Source of the DNA: Planctomycetota bacterium
GTDB lineage: Bacteria > Planctomycetota > B15-G4 > SIAN01
DNA length: 64,000 nucleotides
Direction: 5' to 3'
NCBI GenBank assembly: GCA_028289345.1
Contig: JANQQL010000024.1
Span: 1 to 64,000, forward strand
In this document: positions 43,830 through 52,129 of the stretch, piece after piece
Layout of the letters: every line of letters begins with the position of its first letter
How positions within the stretch are numbered: the first letter of the stretch is position 1
Notes under the pieces: model-generated
The model's database searches: none
Told to the model about the DNA's origin: nothing
The model's input: the letters and a program-made list of their open reading frames with translations, nothing else
Program-made: the position numbers and the translations under genes

Positions 43830-46272
43830 GCACCGGCTCGTTGGAGCGCTCGACCATCCCCTCGACCTCCCCCGCTTCCCCCTGGTGGAACTGATCCACC
43901 GGCACCGTCCACGTGCCATCTGGGCTACGGAAACACTGGGGCAGCCATTGCTCTGCAACATTCAAGGACAGCAAGAAGTCCTTCCACTTGCCGATGCCGA
44001 ATGGCATTTCCGGCGCACGAGAAAGTTCCGTGCGAGTCCGAAGAGTCATGATCTGGAAGCGGACCATCTCCCAGCGGTACACCGCCGTCGGGTAGAGGCG
44101 TTGAGCGTCGGTCAAGCGTCGAACCTCTTGCAGAGCTTTCTGCGGCTCCCTCCACAATTCTTGCACTCGTTCTTCGCCGAGGAACACCAATGCCTGGAGC
44201 GCGGTCTGGAAATGGAAGTAGCTTTCCTCTGCTCGAACCTCGGATGTGCCAGCTTCGGTCGGATCCCCGGATGCGTTGGGCCGGTCGCTGTCGAACGACT
44301 CCTCCCAGGGCGAGTTGGTGTCGGACAACACCGCCGCCACCGACATCGGATCAAACAGGACCTTCCCGAGTTTCCGCTGCAGCGCGTAAACACAGCGCTG
44401 GTGAATGCGCTCGAACCGATGCCGTTGATCGGCGGTGAATCGATCACGACACTGATCCACGGTGTGGGGAAGACAATCCCAGCGTCCCAAGCGCGAAGGG
44501 TCTGCGACGAAGGGCACGAACTCCTCCCAGAATGTGTCGACCTCGGCAAGCGTCAGATCACTTCCTTCTCGAAGAGCATCTCTCCATGGCATCCCTTCAG
44601 CCAGCGCCGCGCGCACCCGTCGCAACGCGGGGCTTCGATTTCGCCAGTCGAGTAGGTCCGGATGCAAGCATTCGGGCTCGGCAATCCACCGGTCCCACAG
44701 GCCGGGGTCGCTTTGCCGAGAGGGAAACAAGACTCCCATCGATCGAGCGTGCCACCATCTCCCGGTCCGGCGCCACTCCGCAAGCGACGTCGGAGCGAGA
44801 CACTGATGAGTCAGCCGCACCCACTTCGGAGGTTGGTTCGGAAACGGGTTGTCACCCAACAGCGCAAGCACTGACGGCTCACCTTCCAAGACTCGCTGCA
44901 TCAGGCGCTCGATCCAAGATGAAGTTCCGTAAGGAGACACTCCGTACGGCTTCAGCTCGAACATCAGACCGCCCACGCTGTCAGACTCCGTGAGTCCCAA
45001 ACCAGTGTAGATGCTCGAGTGATCGAGACGCGGATGATGAGGAGCGATGAATCGAGGTGGGCTGTCTTCTCGAGTGGGCATGAACGCAAAGCGATACGGC
45101 CGCCAATCCTTGCCATCGCGACTGCCTTCCAACACCGGCACCATCTTGATGGGTGGGCTGCTGTTGGGAGGAAACACGCCATAGCTTCCCACTAGCCGGA
45201 AGTGATTCAGGACGCGCAACAGGAACAACGCCGGACGCAACCAGGGGCGCCTGCGCAATCCTGCTTCGAAGTTCCACTGAGTCCAGGCCTGGGTCACCCA
45301 ACTGTTGAAGGGGAAGAACACCAGGCTCATCAAGAACAGGGTGACCATGGTGCCGTCGACGGCAAATTGGGAAAGACCGCCCTGAAACAGTCCTCGAACC
45401 CCGACGAGATCGCCCACGGAAAACGAGGAATCCAGGAGGCACACCAGCAGCATCAAGTAACCAACGTTGAAGTGCCCCCAGTTCCCGGTGACGCCAATGC
45501 CCAGCATCAGCATTCCCAACAGAACGGCCCCGACAAGTCGCGGAGTTCCCGGAAACAAGGCGAGGAGAGGCGCGACCACCTCGGCGACGAACATGAACCC
45601 ACACATGCCGCGCAAGACCCAGGCGGGAGCCTTCTGCAGGAACCAACCCAGCGGGGTCGGCATCGGCAGCCAAGTCAAGAACCCCTGCAAGTACATGCTG
45701 TCCCCGGGTTCCGTGCCGCGGAACTTCAGCTTGGCAAAACCGATCATCAACCGGATGACCAACCACTGGAACAAGAACACCACCGAGGGAAGAGGAAGCT
45801 GTACCGCGGCAAGATCCGGGAGCAAAGGCACGGCGGGCAGAAACAGTGCCAGGAACCCGGCCTCGAACACCATCGTGTCCCAAGGCAGCCAGAGCGCGCA
45901 GACATCCAGCGACAGATTGCACACCCAGCAAAGCAACAGCCCCCAGGGACCCAGCTCTCCCCCCAGCATCGCGAACAGTGCGCCCGTCACTCCGATCCAC
46001 GGCACGGCTCGCAGAAAACCGTCCCCATGGTGGAGCCAGAACACGGTGGGTCGATCGACGAAACGCCGAACACCGGGATAGTCCCGAGCCATTCGTTGCA
46101 AACGCGGTCCCAAGGGGGCAATGCCACGGCTTCCCACCAACGCCAAGACTTGACCGCGGAGAGAAAGAAAATGAATGGCGTAGAGCAGCCCGACCAAGCG
46201 CGGCACGAGTCCCCAAACCTGTTCCGCGGATAGCGGAGAGTTCCAAGTCAGCCAGTCGGGGGTGATTGCCAT
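43807..46272 (-). CDS. lipase maturation factor (LMF) family membrane protein
   Basis: An 821-residue multi-pass membrane protein. The N-terminal 450 residues hold about ten hydrophobic helices and the typical pattern LSLRGQVLALVGSRGIAPL with later WLPWDTMVFEAGFL and KFRGTEPGDSMY. The soluble part has the LMF segment FIAPHHPRLDHSSIY. In animals LMF1 helps fold lipases in the ER; bacterial members are uncharacterised. The last 300 or so residues are a cytoplasmic or periplasmic extension of unknown role. The frame opens further upstream, but AGGA and the family-like start place it at ATG 46272. Confidence 0.88.
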   Translation of the reverse strand: MAITPDWLTWNSPLSAEQVWGLVPRLVGLLYAIHFLSLRGQVLALVGSRGIAPLGPRLQRMARDYPGVRRFVDRPTVFWLHHGDGFLRAVPWIGVTGALFAMLGGELGPWGLLLCWVCNLSLDVCALWLPWDTMVFEAGFLALFLPAVPLLPDLAAVQLPLPSVVFLFQWLVIRLMIGFAKLKFRGTEPGDSMYLQGFLTWLPMPTPLGWFLQKAPAWVLRGMCGFMFVAEVVAPLLALFPGTPRLVGAVLLGMLMLGIGVTGNWGHFNVGYLMLLVCLLDSSFSVGDLVGVRGLFQGGLSQFAVDGTMVTLFLMSLVFFPFNSWVTQAWTQWNFEAGLRRRPWLRPALFLLRVLNHFRLVGSYGVFPPNSSPPIKMVPVLEGSRDGKDWRPYRFAFMPTREDSPPRFIAPHHPRLDHSSIYTGLGLTESDSVGGLMFELKPYGVSPYGTSSWIERLMQRVLEGEPSVLALLGDNPFPNQPPKWVRLTHQCLAPTSLAEWRRTGRWWHARSMGVLFPSRQSDPGLWDRWIAEPECLHPDLLDWRNRSPALRRVRAALAEGMPWRDALREGSDLTLAEVDTFWEEFVPFVADPSRLGRWDCLPHTVDQCRDRFTADQRHRFERIHQRCVYALQRKLGKVLFDPMSVAAVLSDTNSPWEESFDSDRPNASGDPTEAGTSEVRAEESYFHFQTALQALVFLGEERVQELWREPQKALQEVRRLTDAQRLYPTAVYRWEMVRFQIMTLRTRTELSRAPEMPFGIGKWKDFLLSLNVAEQWLPQCFRSPDGTWTVPVDQFHQGEAGEVEGMVERSNEPVLSGPDSD

Positions 46273-46525
46273 CTTTTTCCTGTCGAATCCTCCTGGTGGA
46301 TTCCCCGCGCGCAGAGCTCGAGGGAAACCCCAAGATCCAGGATCTGATTCCACCAATGCCATCGGTTCGAGTCGAAGTTTCTGAGGGACTCGTGCCAATG
46401 CAACGATTCGAGGGCGGAATTCGTGCAACCCCTGGACGGAGTCGGAGTGTTTGGTGTTTCCGCAGCAACCGATCCGACCCGTTGGGCCGGCTGACGAGGA
46501 GCGGGAACACCCCTTCAGTTCACGG
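46273..46525. other. divergent region upstream of the cold-shock gene
   Basis: Gap between the LMF gene and the cold-shock promoter, no gene seen. Confidence 0.45.
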
Positions 46526-46534
46526 TGTTATACT
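46526..46534 (+). promoter_or_regulatory. extended -10 promoter of the cold-shock gene
   Basis: TG-T-TATACT, a near-consensus extended -10 element. Start of transcription would be near 46541, giving a leader of about 160 bases. No convincing -35 hexamer is visible, which extended -10 promoters tolerate. Confidence 0.55.
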
Positions 46535-46540
46535 GCCCCT

Positions 46541-46566
46541 GAAGGACCCGGCGCGATTTGTCCTTC
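46541..46566 (+). promoter_or_regulatory. stem-loop at the start of the cold-shock leader
   Basis: GAAGGAC and GTCCTTC with a 12-base loop, at the predicted 5' end of the transcript. Long structured leaders that refold in the cold are known for cspA of E. coli; a similar role here is inference. Confidence 0.5.
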
Positions 46567-46700
46567 TCGTTCGTGCCGTCCACCGCCGGGATCGTACGGA
46601 CAGGATGACCTGACCGCGTCTGGTTTGGGCTCACCGTCGCGTCATCGTTCGGACTGATCCGAGGTCGAAGACTCGACTCCCCCGAAGCAGGAGCAGGGCC

Positions 46701-46904
46701 ATGACTACCGGCGTCGTGAAGTGGTTCAACGATGAGAAGGGTTTCGGTTTCATCACCCGCGACGACGGAGAGAAAGACGTCTTCGTTCACCACACCGCGA
46801 TCCAATCCGAAGGATTCCGATCGCTCAAAGAAGGACAGAAGGTCGAGTTCGATGTGGTCGAAGGGGAAAAGGGCCCCTCCGCCCAAAACGTCGTTCCGAC
46901 CTGA
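46701..46904 (+). CDS. CspA-family cold-shock protein
   Basis: A 67-residue single cold-shock domain. Both RNA-binding motifs are present: RNP1 as KGFGFI and RNP2 as DVFVHH. It binds single-stranded RNA or DNA and acts as an RNA chaperone. Start [14 protein letters not shown] is canonical. GGAG at 46690-46693 precedes the ATG. The leader upstream is long and structured, as for cold-induced csp genes. Confidence 0.97.
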   Translation: MTTGVVKWFNDEKGFGFITRDDGEKDVFVHHTAIQSEGFRSLKEGQKVEFDVVEGEKGPSAQNVVPT

Positions 46905-47031
46905 TCCCGGCGAACGCACCACCGACGACCCGGATGCACAGGCATCCGACCATCCGATCCTGCCGAAGTATCCGCGGTTGGCGTCCTGACGACCTCGCGG
47001 CCGCCCGGCTTTCCGAGTTCACGAGACGCTA

Positions 47032-47313
47032 ATGGCCAAACGCACCTACTACACCTTCGAGAAACGTCAGATCGAGCTGAAGAAGCAGAAGAAGAAGGAA
47101 GCCAAGGCCGCCCTGAAGCGCATGAAGAAAGACGCCAAACAGGCGGGAGTGGCTCTCGAAGAGTGGGTGAAGCAGCAGGGCCTGGAGCTCCCGGAAGGGT
47201 ACTCCCCGGAAGGCGAAGAGAGCTCCGCAGGTGCACCGTCCGACGCCGGAGCCGACTCCCCCGAGTCGTCGGAAGCATCCGGGGATCGCGAGAATCCTCA
47301 CTCCTCCACCTAG
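47032..47313 (+). CDS. small highly charged protein of unknown function
   Basis: A 93-residue protein. The first half is extremely basic and helical (TYYTFEKRQIELKKQKKKEA), like small conserved proteins found in several bacterial groups, and the last third is acidic and Ser/Gly-rich. It probably binds nucleic acid or acts as a charged linker protein; no function is known. Its last 83 bases overlap the longest reading frame of the sigma factor gene that follows. Confidence 0.75.
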   Translation: MAKRTYYTFEKRQIELKKQKKKEAKAALKRMKKDAKQAGVALEEWVKQQGLELPEGYSPEGEESSAGAPSDAGADSPESSEASGDRENPHSST

Positions 47314-47893
47314 CGGCAAGCGAATCCTCGACTCCACCACCAACAGAGACCCGGACCTCGGGCAGCGACTCGGACAGATGCAGGGGCGTCTGCATCTGTT
47401 GATTCGTCACTTGGCGGGAACTGCGGTCCGGCAACGAGTCGAAATCGAGGACTTGGTTCAGGAGGTCTGTCTCCGTGCCATCGCCTCGGGTTCTGTTCCT
47501 GCTCCCAGCGAAGACGACCGAGACCTCTACCAGTATTTGCGGACCCTGGCTCGCCATACGGTCATCGATGTGGTGAGAGCAGCACGCGCGGCCAAGCGTG
47601 CAGGGCGCGAGCAGCTCCGGCGCCAAGACTGGAGCCGCACCTCGCCGGGGACCAGCCAGCTCGCAGCCCCTGGCCCCGGACCCGCAACCCGAGTGCAAGG
47701 CCAGGAATCGGCGCAACAACTCACTCGCGCGTTCGAAGAGTTGAGCGCCGAGCACCGCCGTGTCCTCGGACTCCGAAAGTTCGAGGGGTTGTCGGCACGT
47801 GACACCGCGCAACGAATGGGGCGCAGCGAGAAAGCCGTTCATTCCCTGTACCGACGTGCCCTCGAGGCTTGGGAACAGAAGCTGACGCCCTGA
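47231..47893 (+). CDS. ECF-type RNA polymerase sigma factor
   Basis: Up to 220 residues. Region 2 starts near LHLLIRHLAG and includes IEDLVQEVCLRAI and YLRTLARHTVIDVVR. Region 4 is near the end: FEELSAEHRRVLGLRKFEG and ARDTAQRMGRSEKAVHSLY. Sequence between them is Ser/Pro/Gln-rich. ATG 47231 overlaps the previous gene by 83 bases in another frame, and ATG 47378 would leave region 2.1 at the very N-terminus. No GTG or TTG start lies between these codons in the frame. No anti-sigma gene is adjacent. The sulfatase and kinase genes downstream lie in the same direction. Confidence 0.88.
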   Translation: MHRPTPEPTPPSRRKHPGIARILTPPPSGKRILDSTTNRDPDLGQRLGQMQGRLHLLIRHLAGTAVRQRVEIEDLVQEVCLRAIASGSVPAPSEDDRDLYQYLRTLARHTVIDVVRAARAAKRAGREQLRRQDWSRTSPGTSQLAAPGPGPATRVQGQESAQQLTRAFEELSAEHRRVLGLRKFEGLSARDTAQRMGRSEKAVHSLYRRALEAWEQKLTP

Positions 47894-48239
47894 GCCTTCT
47901 TTTCCCTCCGGCAGGCAAAACCAACGACTCAGGGGTGTGACTCGGTTCGTTGCGACAAGCCCCTCCGAAGCGGGCCGGGGCCTCGAGGGGCCATGAAAGA
48001 GAGGCTCAACGACGCGAGCTTTTGGCGCCGGGGCTTCCGGGCAATCAGAGAGAAATGCCGTAAGTCCCTGGTACGAAGTCCTTTGCCCGCCGAACCAGAG
48101 CCTCGAATGCAGAATCTCGTGAATACTCACGGATTCCGCGGGGAATCTCTCTGCAGATTGCGCTCAGGGTCCTCATCCAACGACCGTCCTTGCCGACGTC
48201 ACCCCCGACCTGAAGTCAGAGCCCCGTCAGGAGACAACC
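47894..48239 (+). other. leader region of the second sulfatase-like gene
   Basis: About 345 bases without a gene. Two small hairpins lie side by side: CGTGA-ATAC-TCACG (48118-48131) and GATTCC-GCGG-GGAATC (48132-48147), about 95 bases before the start codon. AGGAGA precedes ATG 48240. Confidence 0.5.
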
Positions 48240-50201
48240 ATGAGGCGCCTCTCCCCTTCTCGCTTCCTTCTTTCTCTCTCCGTGCTCCTGCTCGCCCCAG
48301 TTGGACCGAGTGTTTGCATGGCCTCCGCCACGGAAAGTCCGCAGCCGCGACCTCGCAGCGTGCTGTTTTACCTGATCGATACCTGTCGGGCGGATCGCCT
48401 GAGCGTCTACGACTCGGACCATTTCACGACCCCGTTTCTAGAGGAATTGGCGGAGCGCTCCGTCGTCTTCGAGAACTGTCACAGCCAAGCGCCCTGGACC
48501 AAGCCGTCCATGTCCTCGATTCTGACCTCTCGTTACTCCTCAGAAACCGGAACCAACCAGTTGTTCGCCCAGTTGTCGACCGAGTGGACCACGTTCCCTG
48601 AAGTTCTGGAGGAACACGGCTGGTACACCGCGGGATTCTCGGCCAACCCGATCATGGGCCGCATGTCAGCCTACACCCAAGGCTTTCGCAAGTTCGTGGA
48701 GTCCTTCGAGATCAATGAAGCGGACCCGATTCGCTTCGCCAGCGGATCCGCGCGCAAGCTCAATGAGCGCATCTTCCCCTGGCTCGAGGAACACGATTCT
48801 TGGCCGGTGTTCCTGTACGTTCACTCGGTGGACCCTCACGAAGAATATGAACCCGCCGAGGAGTACGCCGATCAGTTCGTCGATCCGGAACGAAGGGAGC
48901 CCTACCGCGAAGAGTGGAAGAAACTACTGGCAACGCGACCACCGATGGTGCCGGGCAACCACGTCACTCGCCACAACTTCGAACAAGCGGGCGTGGAAGT
49001 CGAACCGTTCATCGAAGACGGCAAGCGCCTCTATGACGCAGACGTGCTGGCCAACGACACCGAAATCCAAGCCCTGTGGGAGCGGTTGGTGCTGGGGGAT
49101 GCTTCAGGGAACAACTCCTGGGACGACGACCTGATTCTGATCATCACCTCGGACCACGGAGAAGAGTTTTTCGAGCATGGGGGAACAAGCCACGGCTACA
49201 GCCTTTACCAGGAGATGATTCGCGTCCCCTTGCTGATCCACGCTCCCGGCCTTTTGCCCGAAGGATTGCGGATCAGTCAACCAGTCGCTTCCGTGGATAT
49301 CTACCCCACCCTGTTGGACTTGCTGGAGCTGGGAGTTCCTTCGGGCCTTCGCGGAAGAAGCCTCCTGCCGCTGATCCGGGAACCCCACTCCGTCGAGGAG
49401 GTGCCCGTCTACTCGGAGCTGACGGAAGACCCCGGAGGTCGAGCACTCGGATCAGGGTCTGGGATCGGCTACTCCTTGATCCAGGGAAAGTGGAAGTTCC
49501 TCCTGAACCTGCGCAACCCCACCCATCGCCAACGTCCGCGTCACGAACTCTTCGACCGCATCGCCGATCCTCACGATCGTCACAACGTGGCCGATCAGCA
49601 CCCGGACCTGGTGGCACGCTTCGAAGACCAAGTGCTGCGCTGGTCTGCCGCGAACCTGGGCCTGGCGCCAGTGGCAGACACCGCTTCCGAGCAGGTCGAC
49701 GAAGAAACTCTGGAAGCTCTCCGGGCTCTCGGCTACCTCTCGGACGACAGGGCTCCGTCCACTTCCGGCCCCTCCTTTCCGCCCCTTGCACGAGCGATTC
49801 TCGAAGGCGCCGATGCTTGGACCCTCTACGGTCTGCACCCGGATCCGGACCGGCCGGATGGACAGCCGGGCAAGTTCGAAGCGTCCTTTCACGGCCATCG
49901 CGTTCTGGAAAAGGGAATCCTGGCCCAGCCTGGCAAACAGAACCTGACGGACGCACTCGATCGGGCCATGCTCGCGGCCGTCCCTTCTCACGAAGCAACC
50001 GCGGGAACGCTTCCCTGTCTCGGAATCGAGGCCTCCTACCGCTTGCACACGGTCACCCTGCTCGTGCGCCTCGATCAAGGCAAGGTCCAGGTTCACCTTG
50101 GAGATGCCCAGCTGGCGGAGCTTTCCCTGGACCCATCCCAATTCCCCGCCATCGAGTCGGTCTTTCGCAGCGTGGGGATCTCCTCCGCAGCCAGCGAATG
50201 A
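48240..50201 (+). CDS. exported sulfatase-fold enzyme without formylglycine site
   Basis: A 653-residue protein with signal peptide (about 1-29). It has the alkaline-phosphatase/sulfatase superfamily fold: FYLIDTCRADRLSVY gives metal ligands Asp47, and IITSDHGEEFFEHGG supplies the later Asp-His pair. The nucleophile position reads APWTKPSMSS, so Thr87 replaces the Cys/Ser that sulfatases convert to formylglycine. This fits phosphodiester- or phosphonate-type relatives more than a true sulfatase. A C-terminal addition of about 130 residues (from about 520) has no recognised family. Periplasmic; substrate unknown. Confidence 0.85.
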   Translation: MRRLSPSRFLLSLSVLLLAPVGPSVCMASATESPQPRPRSVLFYLIDTCRADRLSVYDSDHFTTPFLEELAERSVVFENCHSQAPWTKPSMSSILTSRYSSETGTNQLFAQLSTEWTTFPEVLEEHGWYTAGFSANPIMGRMSAYTQGFRKFVESFEINEADPIRFASGSARKLNERIFPWLEEHDSWPVFLYVHSVDPHEEYEPAEEYADQFVDPERREPYREEWKKLLATRPPMVPGNHVTRHNFEQAGVEVEPFIEDGKRLYDADVLANDTEIQALWERLVLGDASGNNSWDDDLILIITSDHGEEFFEHGGTSHGYSLYQEMIRVPLLIHAPGLLPEGLRISQPVASVDIYPTLLDLLELGVPSGLRGRSLLPLIREPHSVEEVPVYSELTEDPGGRALGSGSGIGYSLIQGKWKFLLNLRNPTHRQRPRHELFDRIADPHDRHNVADQHPDLVARFEDQVLRWSAANLGLAPVADTASEQVDEETLEALRALGYLSDDRAPSTSGPSFPPLARAILEGADAWTLYGLHPDPDRPDGQPGKFEASFHGHRVLEKGILAQPGKQNLTDALDRAMLAAVPSHEATAGTLPCLGIEASYRLHTVTLLVRLDQGKVQVHLGDAQLAELSLDPSQFPAIESVFRSVGISSAASE

Positions 50202-50508
50202 GCGCGAGATCCAGACTCCCTCGCACGCTGTTGAAAGAGGCCTCGGATGGCCTATCGAGAAACTCTCGTTTCCGCGGAGGAGTCGAACCGCAGGCGAATC
50301 GGTGGACTCGTCGAGGATTCGAGGACGAAGCCGGTGGCGAAAAGGTCCGATCGCGTGCTGAGGGACTTTTTCAACGGCCTGCTAGCTTCGGAACCTAGTC
50401 GTTTGCGTCGGGTGGGAGCCACCTCTCCTTCCCTCAGCAACGGTAGTCGTGAGTAGAATGATGATTCATCGGCGTTCGCGGCGGAGCGATCGCTGTGACG
50501 AGAGAGCC
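50202..50508 (+). other. intergenic region upstream of the kinase
   Basis: About 300 bases without a gene. TAGAATGAT at 50453-50461 repeats the string seen before the sigma/CHAT operon. The kinase frame can start at GTG 50449, but ATG 50509, after a GAGAG, looks better. Confidence 0.4.
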
Positions 50509-52044
50509 ATGAACTCTGATTCCCTGGATGATCAGCTGGATGCGCTCGTCGCGCGTTATTCCGACGAGTTGGAAGCAGGCACGGCGCGACCTCGCGATGC
50601 CTACCTGGCGGAAGTCCCCGCGGAGATTCGTCCCGGGTTGGAACGCTGCCTGAAGATGATCGAGGCCGGCACGGCCAAGACTCCCTCCGGCACCCGGCCC
50701 CTTTGTGCCGGCCTAGCCTTCGACCAGTACGAGTTGATCCGTGAGATCGGACGCGGCGGGATGGCGCTAGTCTGGCTGGCCCGCGACCAAAAGTTGCAAC
50801 GTCCGGTCGCGTTGAAGATCCTGCGTCCCGGCTTGGCCCTCGAAGCGCGCCACACCGACCGCTTTCGACGAGAGGCCACAGCGATGGCCCGACTTCGCCA
50901 TCCGAATGTCGTGCAAGTGCACGGAACCGGAGAGGCCCACGGCTACCACTACTTCGCCATGGAATTCGTCGAGGGCCCGTCCTTGGCCACGGTTCTCGAA
51001 GCCCTTCCTCCGGGACCAGAGCGCACCGCTGCGGATCTGGCGCGGGCTTGTGGTTCGCCAGAGCTCGGCATGCACGACGACAGCTACGAACGGGCGTTGG
51101 CGCGGTTGCTGGTTCCGGCGATGGAAGCACTCGAGGCTGCTCACCGGGAAGGACTGGTGCACCGTGACATCAAGCCCTCGAATATCTTGTTACGCGGTGA
51201 CGGACGCGCAGTGCTGGCCGACTTCGGACTCGCCAAAGGGGAGAGCGATCCGGCCCTGTCCCTGACGGGAGACGCGCTTGGAACGCCGTACTACATGTCA
51301 CCCGAACAAGCCTATGTGACCGGACAACGCGTCGACCACCGCACCGACATCTACAGCCTCGGCGTCACCCTTTACGAAGCATTGGGAGGAACCCGGCCCT
51401 TCGGAGGGGATAGCTTCCTGGAAGTGATCGAGTCGATCAAGACCACCACTCCTCCTCCTGTCCGTTCGGTGAATCCCGGCTGTTCGCGAAGCGCGACCGC
51501 CGTGGTGCGCAAAGCCATGGCCCGCAGCCCGGAAGACCGCTACGAAAGCGCGGATCAGCTGCACAAGGACCTGGTCGCGCTCTCGGAAGGAAGAGACAGC
51601 GAGGCGGCTCGCGAACAGGGCGGACTGCTGCGACGGTTCTGGATTCAGTGCCGCTACATGACCGCGGGCCTGCCTTATGAGTATCGCTCGGGGATCACGT
51701 TCCTTGGACTGCCGCTCGTTCATGCATTTGCCGGGCCTCATGTGCGCGGCCGAAAAATGCGGGTCGCCAAAGGTTGGCTCGCGATCGGCGACATCGCCTT
51801 TGGCGTCGTCAGCTGCGGACTCTATTGCTTTGGCTTGTTCACCTTCGGGCTGGTTGGGGTGGGCATCGTCTCGGCGTCTGCCTGCGGCATTGGCCTCTTG
51901 GCCTTCGGAGGAGTGGCCGTGGGTCCGATCGCCTGTGGCGGACTCTCCATGGGAGGGCTCGCCATCGGATTGATCGCCATCGGACGCTTCGTGCTCGGTG
52001 CGTTGACCTTTGGCGGTTCCCCGCCGTGGCTCGAGGAAGGCTGA
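50509..52044 (+). CDS. Ser/Thr protein kinase with glycine-pentad tail
   Basis: A 511-residue Hanks-type kinase. An N-terminal helical segment (1-60) precedes the kinase domain (about 75-350): glycine loop IGRGGMALVW, VALKIL lysine, HRDIKPSNIL catalytic loop, DFGLAKG, and the SPEQ segment. All residues for activity are present. The C-terminal part (about 423-502) is sixteen consecutive five-residue units ending in glycine, for example WLAIG, DIAFG, VVSCG, GVAVG, GLAIG, all hydrophobic; one unit has Ser in place of Gly. This could be a membrane-associated or beta-helix-like structure. Its substrate is unknown; nearby sigma factor and sulfatase genes are candidates for the same response. Confidence 0.92.
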   Translation: MNSDSLDDQLDALVARYSDELEAGTARPRDAYLAEVPAEIRPGLERCLKMIEAGTAKTPSGTRPLCAGLAFDQYELIREIGRGGMALVWLARDQKLQRPVALKILRPGLALEARHTDRFRREATAMARLRHPNVVQVHGTGEAHGYHYFAMEFVEGPSLATVLEALPPGPERTAADLARACGSPELGMHDDSYERALARLLVPAMEALEAAHREGLVHRDIKPSNILLRGDGRAVLADFGLAKGESDPALSLTGDALGTPYYMSPEQAYVTGQRVDHRTDIYSLGVTLYEALGGTRPFGGDSFLEVIESIKTTTPPPVRSVNPGCSRSATAVVRKAMARSPEDRYESADQLHKDLVALSEGRDSEAAREQGGLLRRFWIQCRYMTAGLPYEYRSGITFLGLPLVHAFAGPHVRGRKMRVAKGWLAIGDIAFGVVSCGLYCFGLFTFGLVGVGIVSASACGIGLLAFGGVAVGPIACGGLSMGGLAIGLIAIGRFVLGALTFGGSPPWLEEG

Positions 52045-52129
52045 GGGGCCCAATGGCCAAGAACTCAGCGCGAGGGGGAGAGATTCTCTCCGTGTACGGC
52101 GAAGTCCTCCCGCAGGCTACCATGCGGCC

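Noticed and set aside
44981-46510. A 509-residue minus-strand frame in another phase of the LMF gene
   Set aside because: It overlaps the membrane helices of the LMF protein, is rich in Arg and Ser and has no signal or motif.
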